DNA of 64,000 nt from Amia ocellicauda (lineage: Eukaryota > Chordata > Actinopteri > Amiiformes > Amiidae), in the NCBI RefSeq assembly GCF_036373705.1, contig NC_089860.1, positions 36,734,921 through 36,798,920 of the forward strand, in the 5' to 3' direction. The notes under the pieces were generated by a model, which had not been told where the DNA came from, did no database searches, and saw only the letters and a list, made by a program, of their open reading frames with translations. A program made the translations under genes and the position numbers. The number at the start of each line of letters is the position of its first letter. The first letter of the stretch is position 1. Positions 54,607-64,000 of this stretch are shown here, piece after piece.

Positions 54607-56490
54607 TGGCAGTGTAGTGACAGTGTAGTGTATTGTAGTGTTTTGTACTGTAGTGCAGTGACAGTGTAGTGTATTGTACTGTAGTGCAGTGACAGTGTAG
54701 TGTATTGTACTGTAGTGCAGTGACAGTGTAGTGACAGTGTAGTGTATTGTACTGTAGTGCAGTGACAGTGTAGTGTATTGTAGTGTATTGTACTGTAGTG
54801 CAGTGACAGTGTAGTGTATTGTAGTGTAGTGACAGTGTATTGTAGTGCAGTGACAGTGTAGTGTATTGTAGTGTATTGTACTGCAGTGTATTGACAGTGT
54901 AGTGTAGTGTATTGTAGTGCAGTGACAGTGTAGTGTCGCGTACTGTAGTGTAGTGACAGTGTAGTGTAGTGTATTGCAGTGTAGTGACAGTGTAGTGTAT
55001 TGCAGTGCAGTGACAGTGTAGTGTAGTATATTGTAGTGCAGTGACAGTGTAGTGTAGTGTATTGTAGTGCAGTGACAGTGTAGTGTATTCTAGTGTATTG
55101 TACTGTAGTGTAGTGACAGTGTAGTGTATTGTAGTGCAGTGACAGTGTAGTGTATTGTACTGTAGTGTAGTGACAGTGCAGTGTATTGTACTGTAGTGCA
55201 GTGACAGTGTAGTGTAGTGTATTGCAGTGTAGTGACAGTGTAGTGTATTGTAGTGCAGTGACAGTGTAGTGTAGTGTATTGCAGTGTAGTGACAGTGTAG
55301 TGTATTGTAGTGCAGTGACAGTGTAGTGTAGTGTATTGCAGTGTAGTGACAGTGTAGTGTATTGCAGTGCAGTGACAGTGTAGTGTAGTATATTGTAGTG
55401 CAGTGACAGTGTAGTGTAGTGTATTGTAGTGCAGTGACAGTGTAGTGTATTGTAGTGTATTGTACTGTAGTGTAGTGACAGTGTAGTGTATTGTAGTGCA
55501 GTGACAGTGTAGTGTATTGTACTGTAGTGCAGTGACAGTGTAGTGTATTGTAGTGCAGTGACAGTGTAGTGTATTGTACTGTAGTGCAGTGACAGTGTAG
55601 TGTATTGTACTGTAGTGCAGTGACAGTGTAGTGACAGTGTAGTGTATTGTACTGTAGTGCAGTGACAGTGTAGTGTATTGTAGTGTATTGTACTGTAGTG
55701 CAGTGACAGTGTAGTGTATTGTAGTGTAGTGACAGTGTATTGTAGTGCAGTGACAGTGTAGTGTATTGTAGTGTATTGTACTGCAGTGTATTGACAGTGT
55801 AGTGTAGTGTAGTGTATTGTAGTGCAGTGACAGTGTAGTGTCGTGTACTGTAGTGTAGTGACAGTGTAGTGTACTGTAGTGTAGTGACAGTGTAGTGTAG
55901 TGTATTGCAGTGTAGTGACAGTGTAGTGTATTGCAGTGCAGTGACAGTGTAGTGTAGTATATTGTAGTGCAGTGACAGTGTAGTGTAGTGTATTGTAGTG
56001 CAGTGACAGTGTAGTGTATTGTAGTGTATTGTACTGTAGTGTAGTGACAGTGCAGTGTATTGTACTGTAGTGCAGTGACAGTGTAGTGTAGTGTATTGCA
56101 GTGTAGTGACAGTGTAGTGTATTGTAGTGCAGTGACAGTGTAGTGTAGTGTATTGCAGTGTAGTGTATTGTAGTGCAGTGACAGTGTAGTGTATTGTAGT
56201 GTATTGTACTGTAGTGTAGTGACAGTGTAGTGTAGTGTATCGTAGTGCAGTGACAGTGTAGTGTATTGTAGTGTATTGTACTGTAGTGTAGTGACAGTGT
56301 AGTGTATTGTACTGTAGTGCAGTGACAGTGTAGTGTAGTGTATTGCAGTGTAGTGACAGTGTAGTGTATTGTAGTGCAGTGACAGTGTAGTGTATTGCAG
56401 TGCAGTGACAGTGTAGTGTAGTGACAGTGTAGTGTAGTGTAGTGTAGTGTATTGTAGTGCAGTGACAGTGTAGTGACAGTGTAGTGACAG
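54607..56490. repeat. GTAGT-type minisatellite, unit 2 (about 1.88 kb)
   Basis: Same array, with a different internal order of words and larger repeats than unit 1. It has changed faster than the flanks. Confidence 0.95.
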
Positions 56491-56861
56491 CGGGTCCAGT
56501 GTATAATGTGTCTGTTATTAAGAGAGAGATCCTGTCCGCACACAGCACTGAAAGGAAACAAAGTTAGACATTTATTTATTTGTGGAATCAGGTCTTAAAG
56601 GCTGAAGAGAAAAAACAGCTATTCAGTTCATCAGCGCTTAGGAAGCGCAGCTCACAAGCCCAGTGTTTCTGTTATGAGATTAACTTCGGGGAAATTAAAA
56701 ACATGTTGAAACTTCATCAATGCACATCTTACGAGGCATTCTCAATTAAACTATCTGAATCTCACGATCCCTCCTATATTGAGTGTTTTATACACGAGTA
56801 TCCCACAATGCATCTGGTTACAGGCATGACCGGCCATTATCACAGTGCGCTGGTTCAGTGA

Positions 56862-57009
56862 GTGACCACTGGTGACCAGGACTGAGTGATATTTATTATA
56901 AATACAATATGAGTGACCACTGACGACCAGCACTGGGTGATATTTATTATAAATACAATATGACCACTGATGACTAGCACTGGGTGATATTTATTATAAA
57001 TACAATATG
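56862..57009. repeat. Three-copy tandem repeat of about 51 bp, unit 2
   Basis: Identical arrangement to unit 1. Confidence 0.9.
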
Positions 57010-57071
57010 CTGGTGTGATGGTGGCCAGTGTCTCAAAGGGGAAACGACTCTCTGCCAGTTTATACTCAAAC

Positions 57072-57593
57072 GAGTCCAAGATCTTTTAAAGATCTTTTAA
57101 AGATTTTATGAATGATTGTTTTTAAAAGAAGATTTTAAATAATGAATCTTAATTGTTTTTAAAGATTTAGTTGTTTTTAAATCACATTGTTTAGGGCTTT
57201 TTAGGTATAGTTTTGTTATATTTTGTTGTCAAATACATTGACCGTTTTTGGGTTAATTTAAAATGCATTAGACTTTTTTTGTTTGTTTTTTATTTTTTCC
57301 TTTTAATTGTTTCTTTATTTTGTCTAATGCATTTTCTGTTATTTTCAATGTATTTGACTCTTTTGTTGGTGTGCAGTTTTTGCTTTTATCACGTTTTGTT
57401 TATTTGATTTGAGCACGTTTATTTTAAAGTTAATTGTTTTAGTTTTGTTAAAAAATCACAAAGATTTTAATTTTTTTTAAGTGATTTTAATGATTGATAT
57501 TTTAATTGATTTTAATCAAAAGTATTAAAATTGGAAATGTTTTATTTTAAGAAATGTAAAATACTCAACCCAATAAACAGTTTATACTCAAAC
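57072..57593. mobile_element. Unit 2-specific 506-bp AT-rich insertion with 16-bp target duplication
   Basis: The target CAGTTTATACTCAAAC occurs once in unit 1 (near 26326) and twice here (57056-57071 and 57578-57593) around 506 bases of AT-rich DNA. The insert has an internal inverted repeat (57228-57273 with 57322-57358, for example GTCAAATACATTGA and its complement) and starts with a tandem AGATCTTTTAA motif. It has no coding capacity. A 16-bp duplication fits target-primed retroposition, but no poly(A) tail or recognised family is seen. Confidence 0.85.
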
Positions 57594-57623
57594 CCTGGCT
57601 GCTGCTCCGCTGGCCGCTCACTG

Positions 57624-57852
57624 TATATAAAGTCCTGCACTGACCCTCCCGCCGCTTTCTTAGTCCGGTGATTGTTGTTAATTCAGTTTTTACTGGGAGC
57701 CAGTGTATGAGCCCATACCAGTGTCCACTCAGTGGTCAGTGACCTGCAGCTCCACTGACCGCATCACGGAAACGCAGCTGCCATTACAGGTCACTGAAGC
57801 CCCGCCCACTGCTAGAGGCAGGGCGGTCCGGGGGGCGGGGCGTTATTTGCAT
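57624..57852 (+). promoter_or_regulatory. TATA/GC-box/octamer region at unit end, unit 2
   Basis: Same motifs, with one GC box changed (GGCAGGGCGG). Precedes gene 1 copy 3. Confidence 0.4.
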
Positions 57853-58024
57853 GTGAGCTTTATATTTATTTTGCAAACTGCGCATTTATCATTTAGATTT
57901 AACATTTATATTAATATTTAACATTTAGATTTATATACGGCTTAATTATTTACTAAATGTAGAAAAAAAACACCAGGTTTAACTTAAATGTGTGAAAAAA
58001 GTGCACTGTTTTACATTTGGCGCC
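57843..58024 (+). repeat. Right arm of inverted repeat, unit 2/unit 3 boundary
   Basis: Copy of 26586-26767. Confidence 0.8.
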
Positions 58025-58942
58025 GACAGATTGAACTAATATTTCCCAAAGGAGAATTGCTGGCAAAAAAGGTCCATGTGAGGTAAGTCTTTTCCAGAGG
58101 TTAGTGTCAATTGCTGGTTTGTTGGTCAAGCCCTGCCTTTGCCAAATGTTCAACACATGTACATATTTGTCTGTTTAAGAAAAAAGGGCCAATCATGTGT
58201 AAGAATAGAGCAGACACTAATTCAATCATATATCAATTAACTAATTCAACAACTTCACAAATGGCATTTTCTGCACAAGAGAACGATCTGCCCGATGAAA
58301 TCTGAAATTGGGGTTTTCTTAACATTTTGAGCCACACTGACGCCTGGAGGCTGCAATACAGGTGAACATTTGAATTATTGGACACGTGTATACAACAGGG
58401 TTAAATGCTACTACCGATCAAAACCAGCGACCACTGTAGAGCCAATTATGCATTTTATAAAAAAATTGAGCTTCAGAGTGTTTTGCATTATATTTCTGGT
58501 AATTTCACGACCCTTTAGTGTCACTTCTCTTTCGTAGAAAAGGAGTTTGCCACTATAAGGGTGGGTTACATGTATAGGTTAGCCTATGTTCTTGTGTTGA
58601 TTTGATCACATTTCAGCATTTTAAATACATAAAGGTGTGATTGGGATTAGTATGAAATGTAGAAAAACAACAGACTCGTTATATTGCATGTGTGTTCCTT
58701 AATTATAATGAATGCTAGGCAACATCTGATAATAATATTAATACATTATACACAAATCAGCGAAGTGAATTAAACCATTAGATTTCATCCATCATTGCGT
58801 GTTTTCGAATGATTTCTATACTGGTGTCATTGTATAATTTGCTAACAATAACAACTAGACGTCTCTCGAAGATCACAATAGTCTTTTTTGTTTTGTGTTA
58901 TCTGCGCAGAATATACACAGTTATATATTTTAAGTTTAATAT

Positions 58943-58979
58943 AACATTATATATATTATTATATATTATTATTATTATT

Positions 58980-59031
<52 letters not shown>
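58943..59031. repeat. (ATT)n/(AAT)n microsatellite, unit 3
   Basis: Same locus in unit 3, with a short ATT half and a long AAT half. Confidence 0.9.
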
Positions 59032-59032
59032 T

Positions 59033-59341
59033 TTCTTGGCAGACGCCCTTATCCAGGGCGACTTAAACATAAGTGCAAAACAAAGTACAAAAATACAGTT
59101 CAATAAAGGCATCAATCATTACAAATTCAATTTAACTAAAACACAGCATTTTACAACTTCCAATTTACACAGGTAAGTACAGTAAGTGAGGTCCTACATC
59201 CTGGACGGTAAAGCTAAGTCCTGTCAAGATGTAGAGTCACAGTCAAGGGCTACGGGAAAGGGAGCAAGGAGGAAAACAAATCGAAAACAAGAAGCATAAT
59301 AAAGTAGTAGTAGACCTAGTAGTAGTAGTAGTAGTAGTAGT
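59033..59341. repeat. Interspersed repeat plus (GTA)n, unit 3
   Basis: Copy of the unit 1 element. The GTA run is one unit longer, and a small deletion follows at about 59390. Confidence 0.45.
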
Positions 59342-59641
59342 ATAAAAACGTTGTTAAAATGACCCATGTTCTAACTTTAACATTCAACTTTTAGTGCATT
59401 CACGCACAAGGCTATTCAGCATGTCTTATAGAAAGGCGTCCAATGACGCTGTACAGTATATAAACATAGAAGCAAACGGATATTTTTATTTTATGATGGC
59501 CGTGCTCTTTATGATTCGTAATAGATGTAAATTACGACCTTTGAGTGATACATAATTTCCGTGTGGGTTTAAATTGTAATTTATTCTATTATATGTTTAA
59601 AACGCTATTATCAGTGTGCTGTAAGGCATCGAGGTCTTTGT

Positions 59642-59693
59642 TACGTCATGTATTCGAAACAGGGCATTGCGTCTTTTCGCCATTATGACGTCA
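59642..59693 (+). promoter_or_regulatory. Two CRE-like sites upstream of gene 1, unit 3
   Basis: Same arrangement, with TGACGTCA at 59686-59693. Both motifs are unchanged in all three units. Confidence 0.5.
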
Positions 59694-59773
59694 TGGTGGT
59701 TCTCGAACACCTTAGACTATAAGTTTGTGAGCACAGCTAATACTCATACTAAATGTGCTACTGTCCAGTGAAG

Positions 59774-62700
59774 ATGGATTTGAAGTCGATGTTGCCATAC
59801 ACTGTCCCTGGAGCTGTGCTGGCGGCTGTCGCGTGGCAGTGCTACAAGACACCCCAAAACAAAAACAAAGTGGACGATTCTGCAGGTGGGTCATAAACCT
59901 TAGAATTGTTTCATCATCTCTTTGTCTAATGCTATTGCTTGTGTTGTAAAGAAGACTCTGAACCTTCCTGTACCATTGCCAACAAGTCTAGCTAATTACA
60001 CCTTGCAAAACAAAATTAAACATACAAAGGTCCATTACTTGTCCACCATCTTTAGTCTCCACCTTACAAGAGTTTCCTGTCAATTGCTCTTGCTCCTCCA
60101 AGTCTTAAAATTTGAAACATCCTTCTGCAGCACCTTGCACACAATCAGTGAACAGTCTTCATGTGTAACTGCAAATTAGTGCTGTCAAAAAGCTTTTGTT
60201 TTTAAGATGAAAACAGGGTTTTTACTTTTGTACAACCCAAATGTTAGCACAATGCATATCAAATGTTCAACAGTCTCATTATGGTGTCTTGGTGGTGTGT
60301 GTGTAGAATTTATTAATCTGAACTCTCCAGCACAGGTGGCAGAGGGGACCACGGAGGTCTGATGCCAGAGCTCAGCAGCTCAGTAAGGGCCAGGTCAGCT
60401 CAGGCTGCATGTGGTGAATGTAGCTGGGACAGTGCACACTCCCCTGCTTCACTAGCCTATGTGGAAATGTGCCCCCCCCACGCCTGTGTCATGCTTCAGG
60501 GCAGAGCGGGGCCCTGAAGCTTTGTGTTGACTGTACACTGTGTTGTTTGCAGGCTCCGATGTGCAGACCATGCCAGCAGAGGAGATCGCCGGCTGCGCCA
60601 GCCAAGCCACACGGGCGCAGACACCAGATCCCAACATCCAGGAGGCCATGGTTCCCAAGGTGAGAACGTCTGAAGGGAGGCCAGAGAATCTGAGGACGGC
60701 TAGAAGGGAAACTGACGCTTAGGAGATTGAGGGGGAATCAGGCTGCTTCACTGGGGAGCTCACTGCCTAACCTTCCCATGTTGAAACCCAGGCTATTGTC
60801 AGTACCCCAGGCTACTAGAGGCTGGTGAAGAGGTAGTGGTGCCACCTGATCCACAGGCTGGGGATGAGGTGTGTAGCCAAGATACACAATAATAGCTTGA
60901 CTGGAGAGAGAAGCAGAAGACTCAGTGCATTCAGGACTGTGACACCCTTTTGTGTGCGTCTGTCTGGTGTATGTCAGCTGTAATTGTGTGTCTCCGTGTG
61001 TGTCTGTCCATCCACAGGAGGAGCTCTGCACACTGCAAAAGAGCCATGATGAAGCCCTGGAGACAGTGCGCACCATGGAGGGCCAGCTGGAGACCCTCCA
61101 ACGTGACATGAATGAATTGCGGCTCACCCTACAAAACGCAGAAGAGGACAGGAGCATGGTAAGGAGGGCAGGGCTGTATCCTTGCAATCATCATTTCACT
61201 GTATTTTAGGCCGTACAGAAGATGTTGGTATATGCCACAATGTGTTTGAAGACTAGTATAGTCCTATACTATAGTTTTATGGATATTGTCCAACCCTAAT
61301 GGTGAGAGAATCTCTCCTCACAGGCCCTCACACTCTCTATCTAACTCTGATTAAGCTCTTCTCGGTTGGAGCAAAAATCAAGTTGAGAGTTTTATCCCTG
61401 ATATGTAATATAAAGGTCAAATCAGCTGTTTTGGAATCCAGCAGTGTGTGGAACGGGTCTGTTCCCTTGTGTTGCAGGAGCTGCAGAGACACAGGCAGGA
61501 GAAGATGGAGCTGGAGGCTCAAGTCTGCGCTCATCAGGACAAAGAGACGCTCAGGAGGGTGAGTACCAAAGGTTTCTGGTGATTTTGGTGTGTCCAGCGC
61601 AGCCCCGGATTCCCACAGTTAAAGTTATCGTGTAAGAAAACAAACCAGGAAAAACATCACAAATGTTACAAGTTACCTCAAGGGCCTGGATGATTCTCAG
61701 TATAAATATAATAGTGTGACGGGGTGGGGTTGGGCAGAGATCCCCGGCAGACAAGCGGGACCCCCCGTTTCATCCCACACAAAGCAACCTTCCATATAAC
61801 TCCTGGGACTACGCCACCTTTAGGTTTATTATGGTGAGGGGAAACCCCTTACTATCCCAAGTAACATGCAGTCGCCCACAGAGCCACCATGGACAGAATC
61901 AAATACACAATGTTTATTCATGATACACATTGAGACCAGATCCACATTTGCCTCATTCAAAAGGGAAAACAAATACTTGATACTCAACGAAAACACACAA
62001 ACAATACAATCATACATCCATCTTCATAACCACTTATCCATGTGGGTCGAGGGGGACGCCAGAGCTGAACCCAGCAAACATAGTTCGCAAGGTGGGAATA
62101 CACCCAGGATGGGACACCAGTCCATTGCTGGGCACACACACACACAGGACAAATTAGTGTGGCCAATCAACCTAACCAGCACATCTTTGGATGGGGGGAG
62201 AACATACAAACTCCACACAGACAGACACCCTGAGCCGATACTCGAACCCAGGACCCCTGGAGCTGTGAGGCAGGAGCACTAACCACCACACCACCATGCC
62301 ACCCTACAACCATACATAGAAAACGAAATCCTTAGATTATTAAAAACACTCCTTCCCTTTCTTACGATAATGAGACTCAAGACAGACATACAAACTAAAG
62401 AGATCCCGTTTCCCTTCAGCTCCCTCCCTTTTCTCTTCATTCAGAGACCTTTAAGCCGTCCTTCCTTCGCCCCCTCCATGGCTTCCTTTAGAATCCAGTG
62501 TCCACATAATAAGCAGTCCGTCTCATTCCGCCAGTGCAGCAAAGTCCAGGCACGGCACCCACAGAGCCACCAGTAAATACAGCGCTTATTTCCCACCCGC
62601 ATCTTCTAACAGCCCGATAACTACGACATGCTCCAATACAACTCTCCACATTGCCAAGGCCGCGCCATTTGACTACAGCACGCAGGGGAGGCCCGAGCTG

Positions 62701-64000
62701 TACCATGGCACTGTACTCTGCTTCCAGTCGCTCTCCTCGGAGCCCCCCGCCGACTATCCTGAATACATATAGCAATGTCCACTCAACTCTGGACAGTGCA
62801 TCAAACTCCGTCTCGGGTCTCGGGTCTCGGGTCCCCATGATACACGGAAGGGGGGCGGCAACCACCGATTTCAACCTTTCCATACGGCAGGCTGCCGCAC
62901 ACACCTGTCACTTCCACATCTCCCGATCTCTGAACTCTCTCTCAGCCCCTGCTTTTGAATCCGGGTCTCTCACGCAGAGGGGACGCCTCCCAATTCAAAA
63001 TCCAGTGTGTGTGCAGTTAGATGATTTCTTTAAATCAATAATTAGTTAAATACACACGTGTTAACGCAATCATGGAGGAAAACAATAAAATAACTAAGGC
63101 ACTTTTGCACAATCAAAATAATCAACACAACAACCAAAAAAAACAAAGCTCTGTTACCTCCTGTGACACTAGCTTGGCTGGAGAGGAAAGCAGAAGACTC
63201 AGTGCGTTCAGGACTGTGACACCCTTTTGTGTGCGTCTGTCTGGTGTATGTCAGCTGTAATTGTGTGTCTCTGTGTGTGTCTGTCCATCCACAGGAGGAG
63301 CTCTGCACACTGCATGAGAGACTTAGTGAAGCCCTGGCGAAAGCGTATGTCATGGAGAGTCGGTGGGAAACCCTTCAATTTGACATGACTGAATTGCGGC
63401 TCACCCTGGAGAACGCAGAAGAGGACAGGAGCATAGTAAGGAGGGCAGGGCTGTATCCTTGCCATCATCATTTCACTGTATTTTAGGCCGTACAGAAGAT
63501 GTTGGTATATGCCACAATGTGTTTGAAGACTAGTATAGTCTTATACTACAGTTTTATGGACATTGTCCAACCCTAATGGTGAGAGAATCTCTCCTCACAG
63601 GCCCTCACACTCTCTATCTAACTCTGATTAAGCTCTTCTCGGTTGGAGCAAAAATCAAGTTGAGAGTTTTAACCCTGATATGTAATATAAAGGTCAAATC
63701 AGCTGTTTTGGAATCCAGCAGTGTGTGGAACGGGCCTGTTCCCTTGTGTTGCAGGAGCAGCAGAGACACAGGCAGGAGAAGATGGAGCTGGAGACTCGAG
63801 TCTGCGCTCTTCAGGACAAAGAGACGCTCAGGAAGGTGAGTATCGAAGGTGTCTGATGATTTTGGTGACACTGGACGGCCTGCCCGTCACTGACATCCCT
63901 TCTGTGTTCATAACTGGAGGGAGGTCTGTGTGTAATCCACACAGCCACCCATGTGTCCAGCGCAGCCCCGGGTTCCCACAGTTAAAGTTATTGTGTAAGA
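59774..64000 (+). CDS. Gene 1 copy 3 (5' part only, cut by window end)
   Basis: Exons seen: 59774-59885, 60553-60659, A1 61018-61158, B1 61478-61558, A2 63295-63435, B2 63755-63835, all with intact splice sites and an open frame. A1 has one Ala-to-Thr change (VRTMEGQ). The rest of the gene lies beyond the window. Confidence 0.6.
61715..63168 (-). mobile_element. Solo LTR in gene 1 intron, unit 3
   Basis: Same LTR. Shares AGAGACCTTTAAGCC and the SINE variants with unit 1 copy 1, not with unit 2. Confidence 0.6.
62012..62304 (-). mobile_element. tRNA-derived SINE nested in the LTR, unit 3
   Basis: Long-tail form, identical in its diagnostic sites to unit 1 copy 1 (GGACCCCTGGAGCTGTGAGG). Confidence 0.65.

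Larger units (their letters stand above)
26607..57863. repeat. Tandem segmental duplication, unit 2 (complete, 31257 bp)
   Basis: Complete direct copy of the unit. The offset to unit 1 is 26606 at the start, 26597 after the ATT microsatellite, 30711 after the exon array, 30709 after gene 2 and 31257 at the next boundary. The stepwise offsets place the length differences at the microsatellite, the exon-pair array, a small indel near 51590, the minisatellite and an insertion at 57072-57593. The true duplication junction cannot be located, because homology is continuous across both boundaries. Confidence 0.95.
61018..63835 (+). repeat. Gene 1 higher-order exon repeat 1, unit 3
   Basis: A1-B1-LTR-A2-B2, same layout as unit 1 repeat 1. 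Later repeats are outside the window. Confidence 0.9.
57864..64000. repeat. Tandem segmental duplication, unit 3 (truncated by window end)
   Basis: Direct copy of 1-6137 of unit 1. It contains the upstream region, the first two exons of gene 1, and the first higher-order exon repeat with its solo LTR, and then runs off the window. In the LTR and SINE of the first module it shares variants with unit 1 rather than unit 2. Confidence 0.93.

Overview
The window is vertebrate nuclear DNA, most likely from a ray-finned fish. The reasons are GT-AG introns, dense interspersed repeats, Tc1-type transposons with typical fish terminal repeats, a tRNA-derived SINE of fish type, a LINE fragment and several mini- and microsatellites. 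The species cannot be read from the sequence. There are no bacterial-style operons, and most long open frames are repeat or intron artefacts.

The dominant structure is a head-to-tail tandem duplication with a period of about 31 kb. Unit 1 covers 1-26606 (its start lies at or before the window edge), unit 2 covers 26607-57863 (31257 bases), and unit 3 starts at 57864 and is cut by the window end. The units are nearly identical base for base, so either the duplication is recent, the copies are being homogenised, or the assembly has duplicated the locus.

Each unit runs as follows. (a) AT-rich upstream DNA with two CRE-like sites. (b) Gene 1, a plus-strand multi-exon gene for a protein with an N-terminal hydrophobic anchor and a long coiled coil. 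Its coiled coil is built from repeated exon pairs: exon A (47 or 57 codons) and exon B (27 codons), all in phase 0. Pairs are organised in a higher-order repeat of about 3.18 kb (A-B-solo LTR-A-B), followed by simple modules of about 0.93 kb. Unit 1 has 8 intact pairs (about 725 aa predicted) and unit 2 has 11 (about 957 aa). (c) A 1.26-kb imperfect palindrome containing two head-to-head Tc1 transposase fragments, sitting in the 3' UTR region of gene 1. (d) Fragments of a second plus-strand gene (gene 2): a first exon, then two C-terminal coding exons and a spliced 3' UTR, with a LINE fragment and a short Tc1 element in between. (e) A 1.9-kb GTAGT-type minisatellite inside a roughly 3.1-kb segment bounded by inverted repeats of about 190 bp, and then a GC-box/TATA region at the unit boundary.

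I do not recognise the family of gene 1 or gene 2. Three nested levels of amplification are visible: exon pair, higher-order repeat and whole locus. Together they make coiled-coil length variable while keeping the reading frame. This is the most unusual feature of the window.
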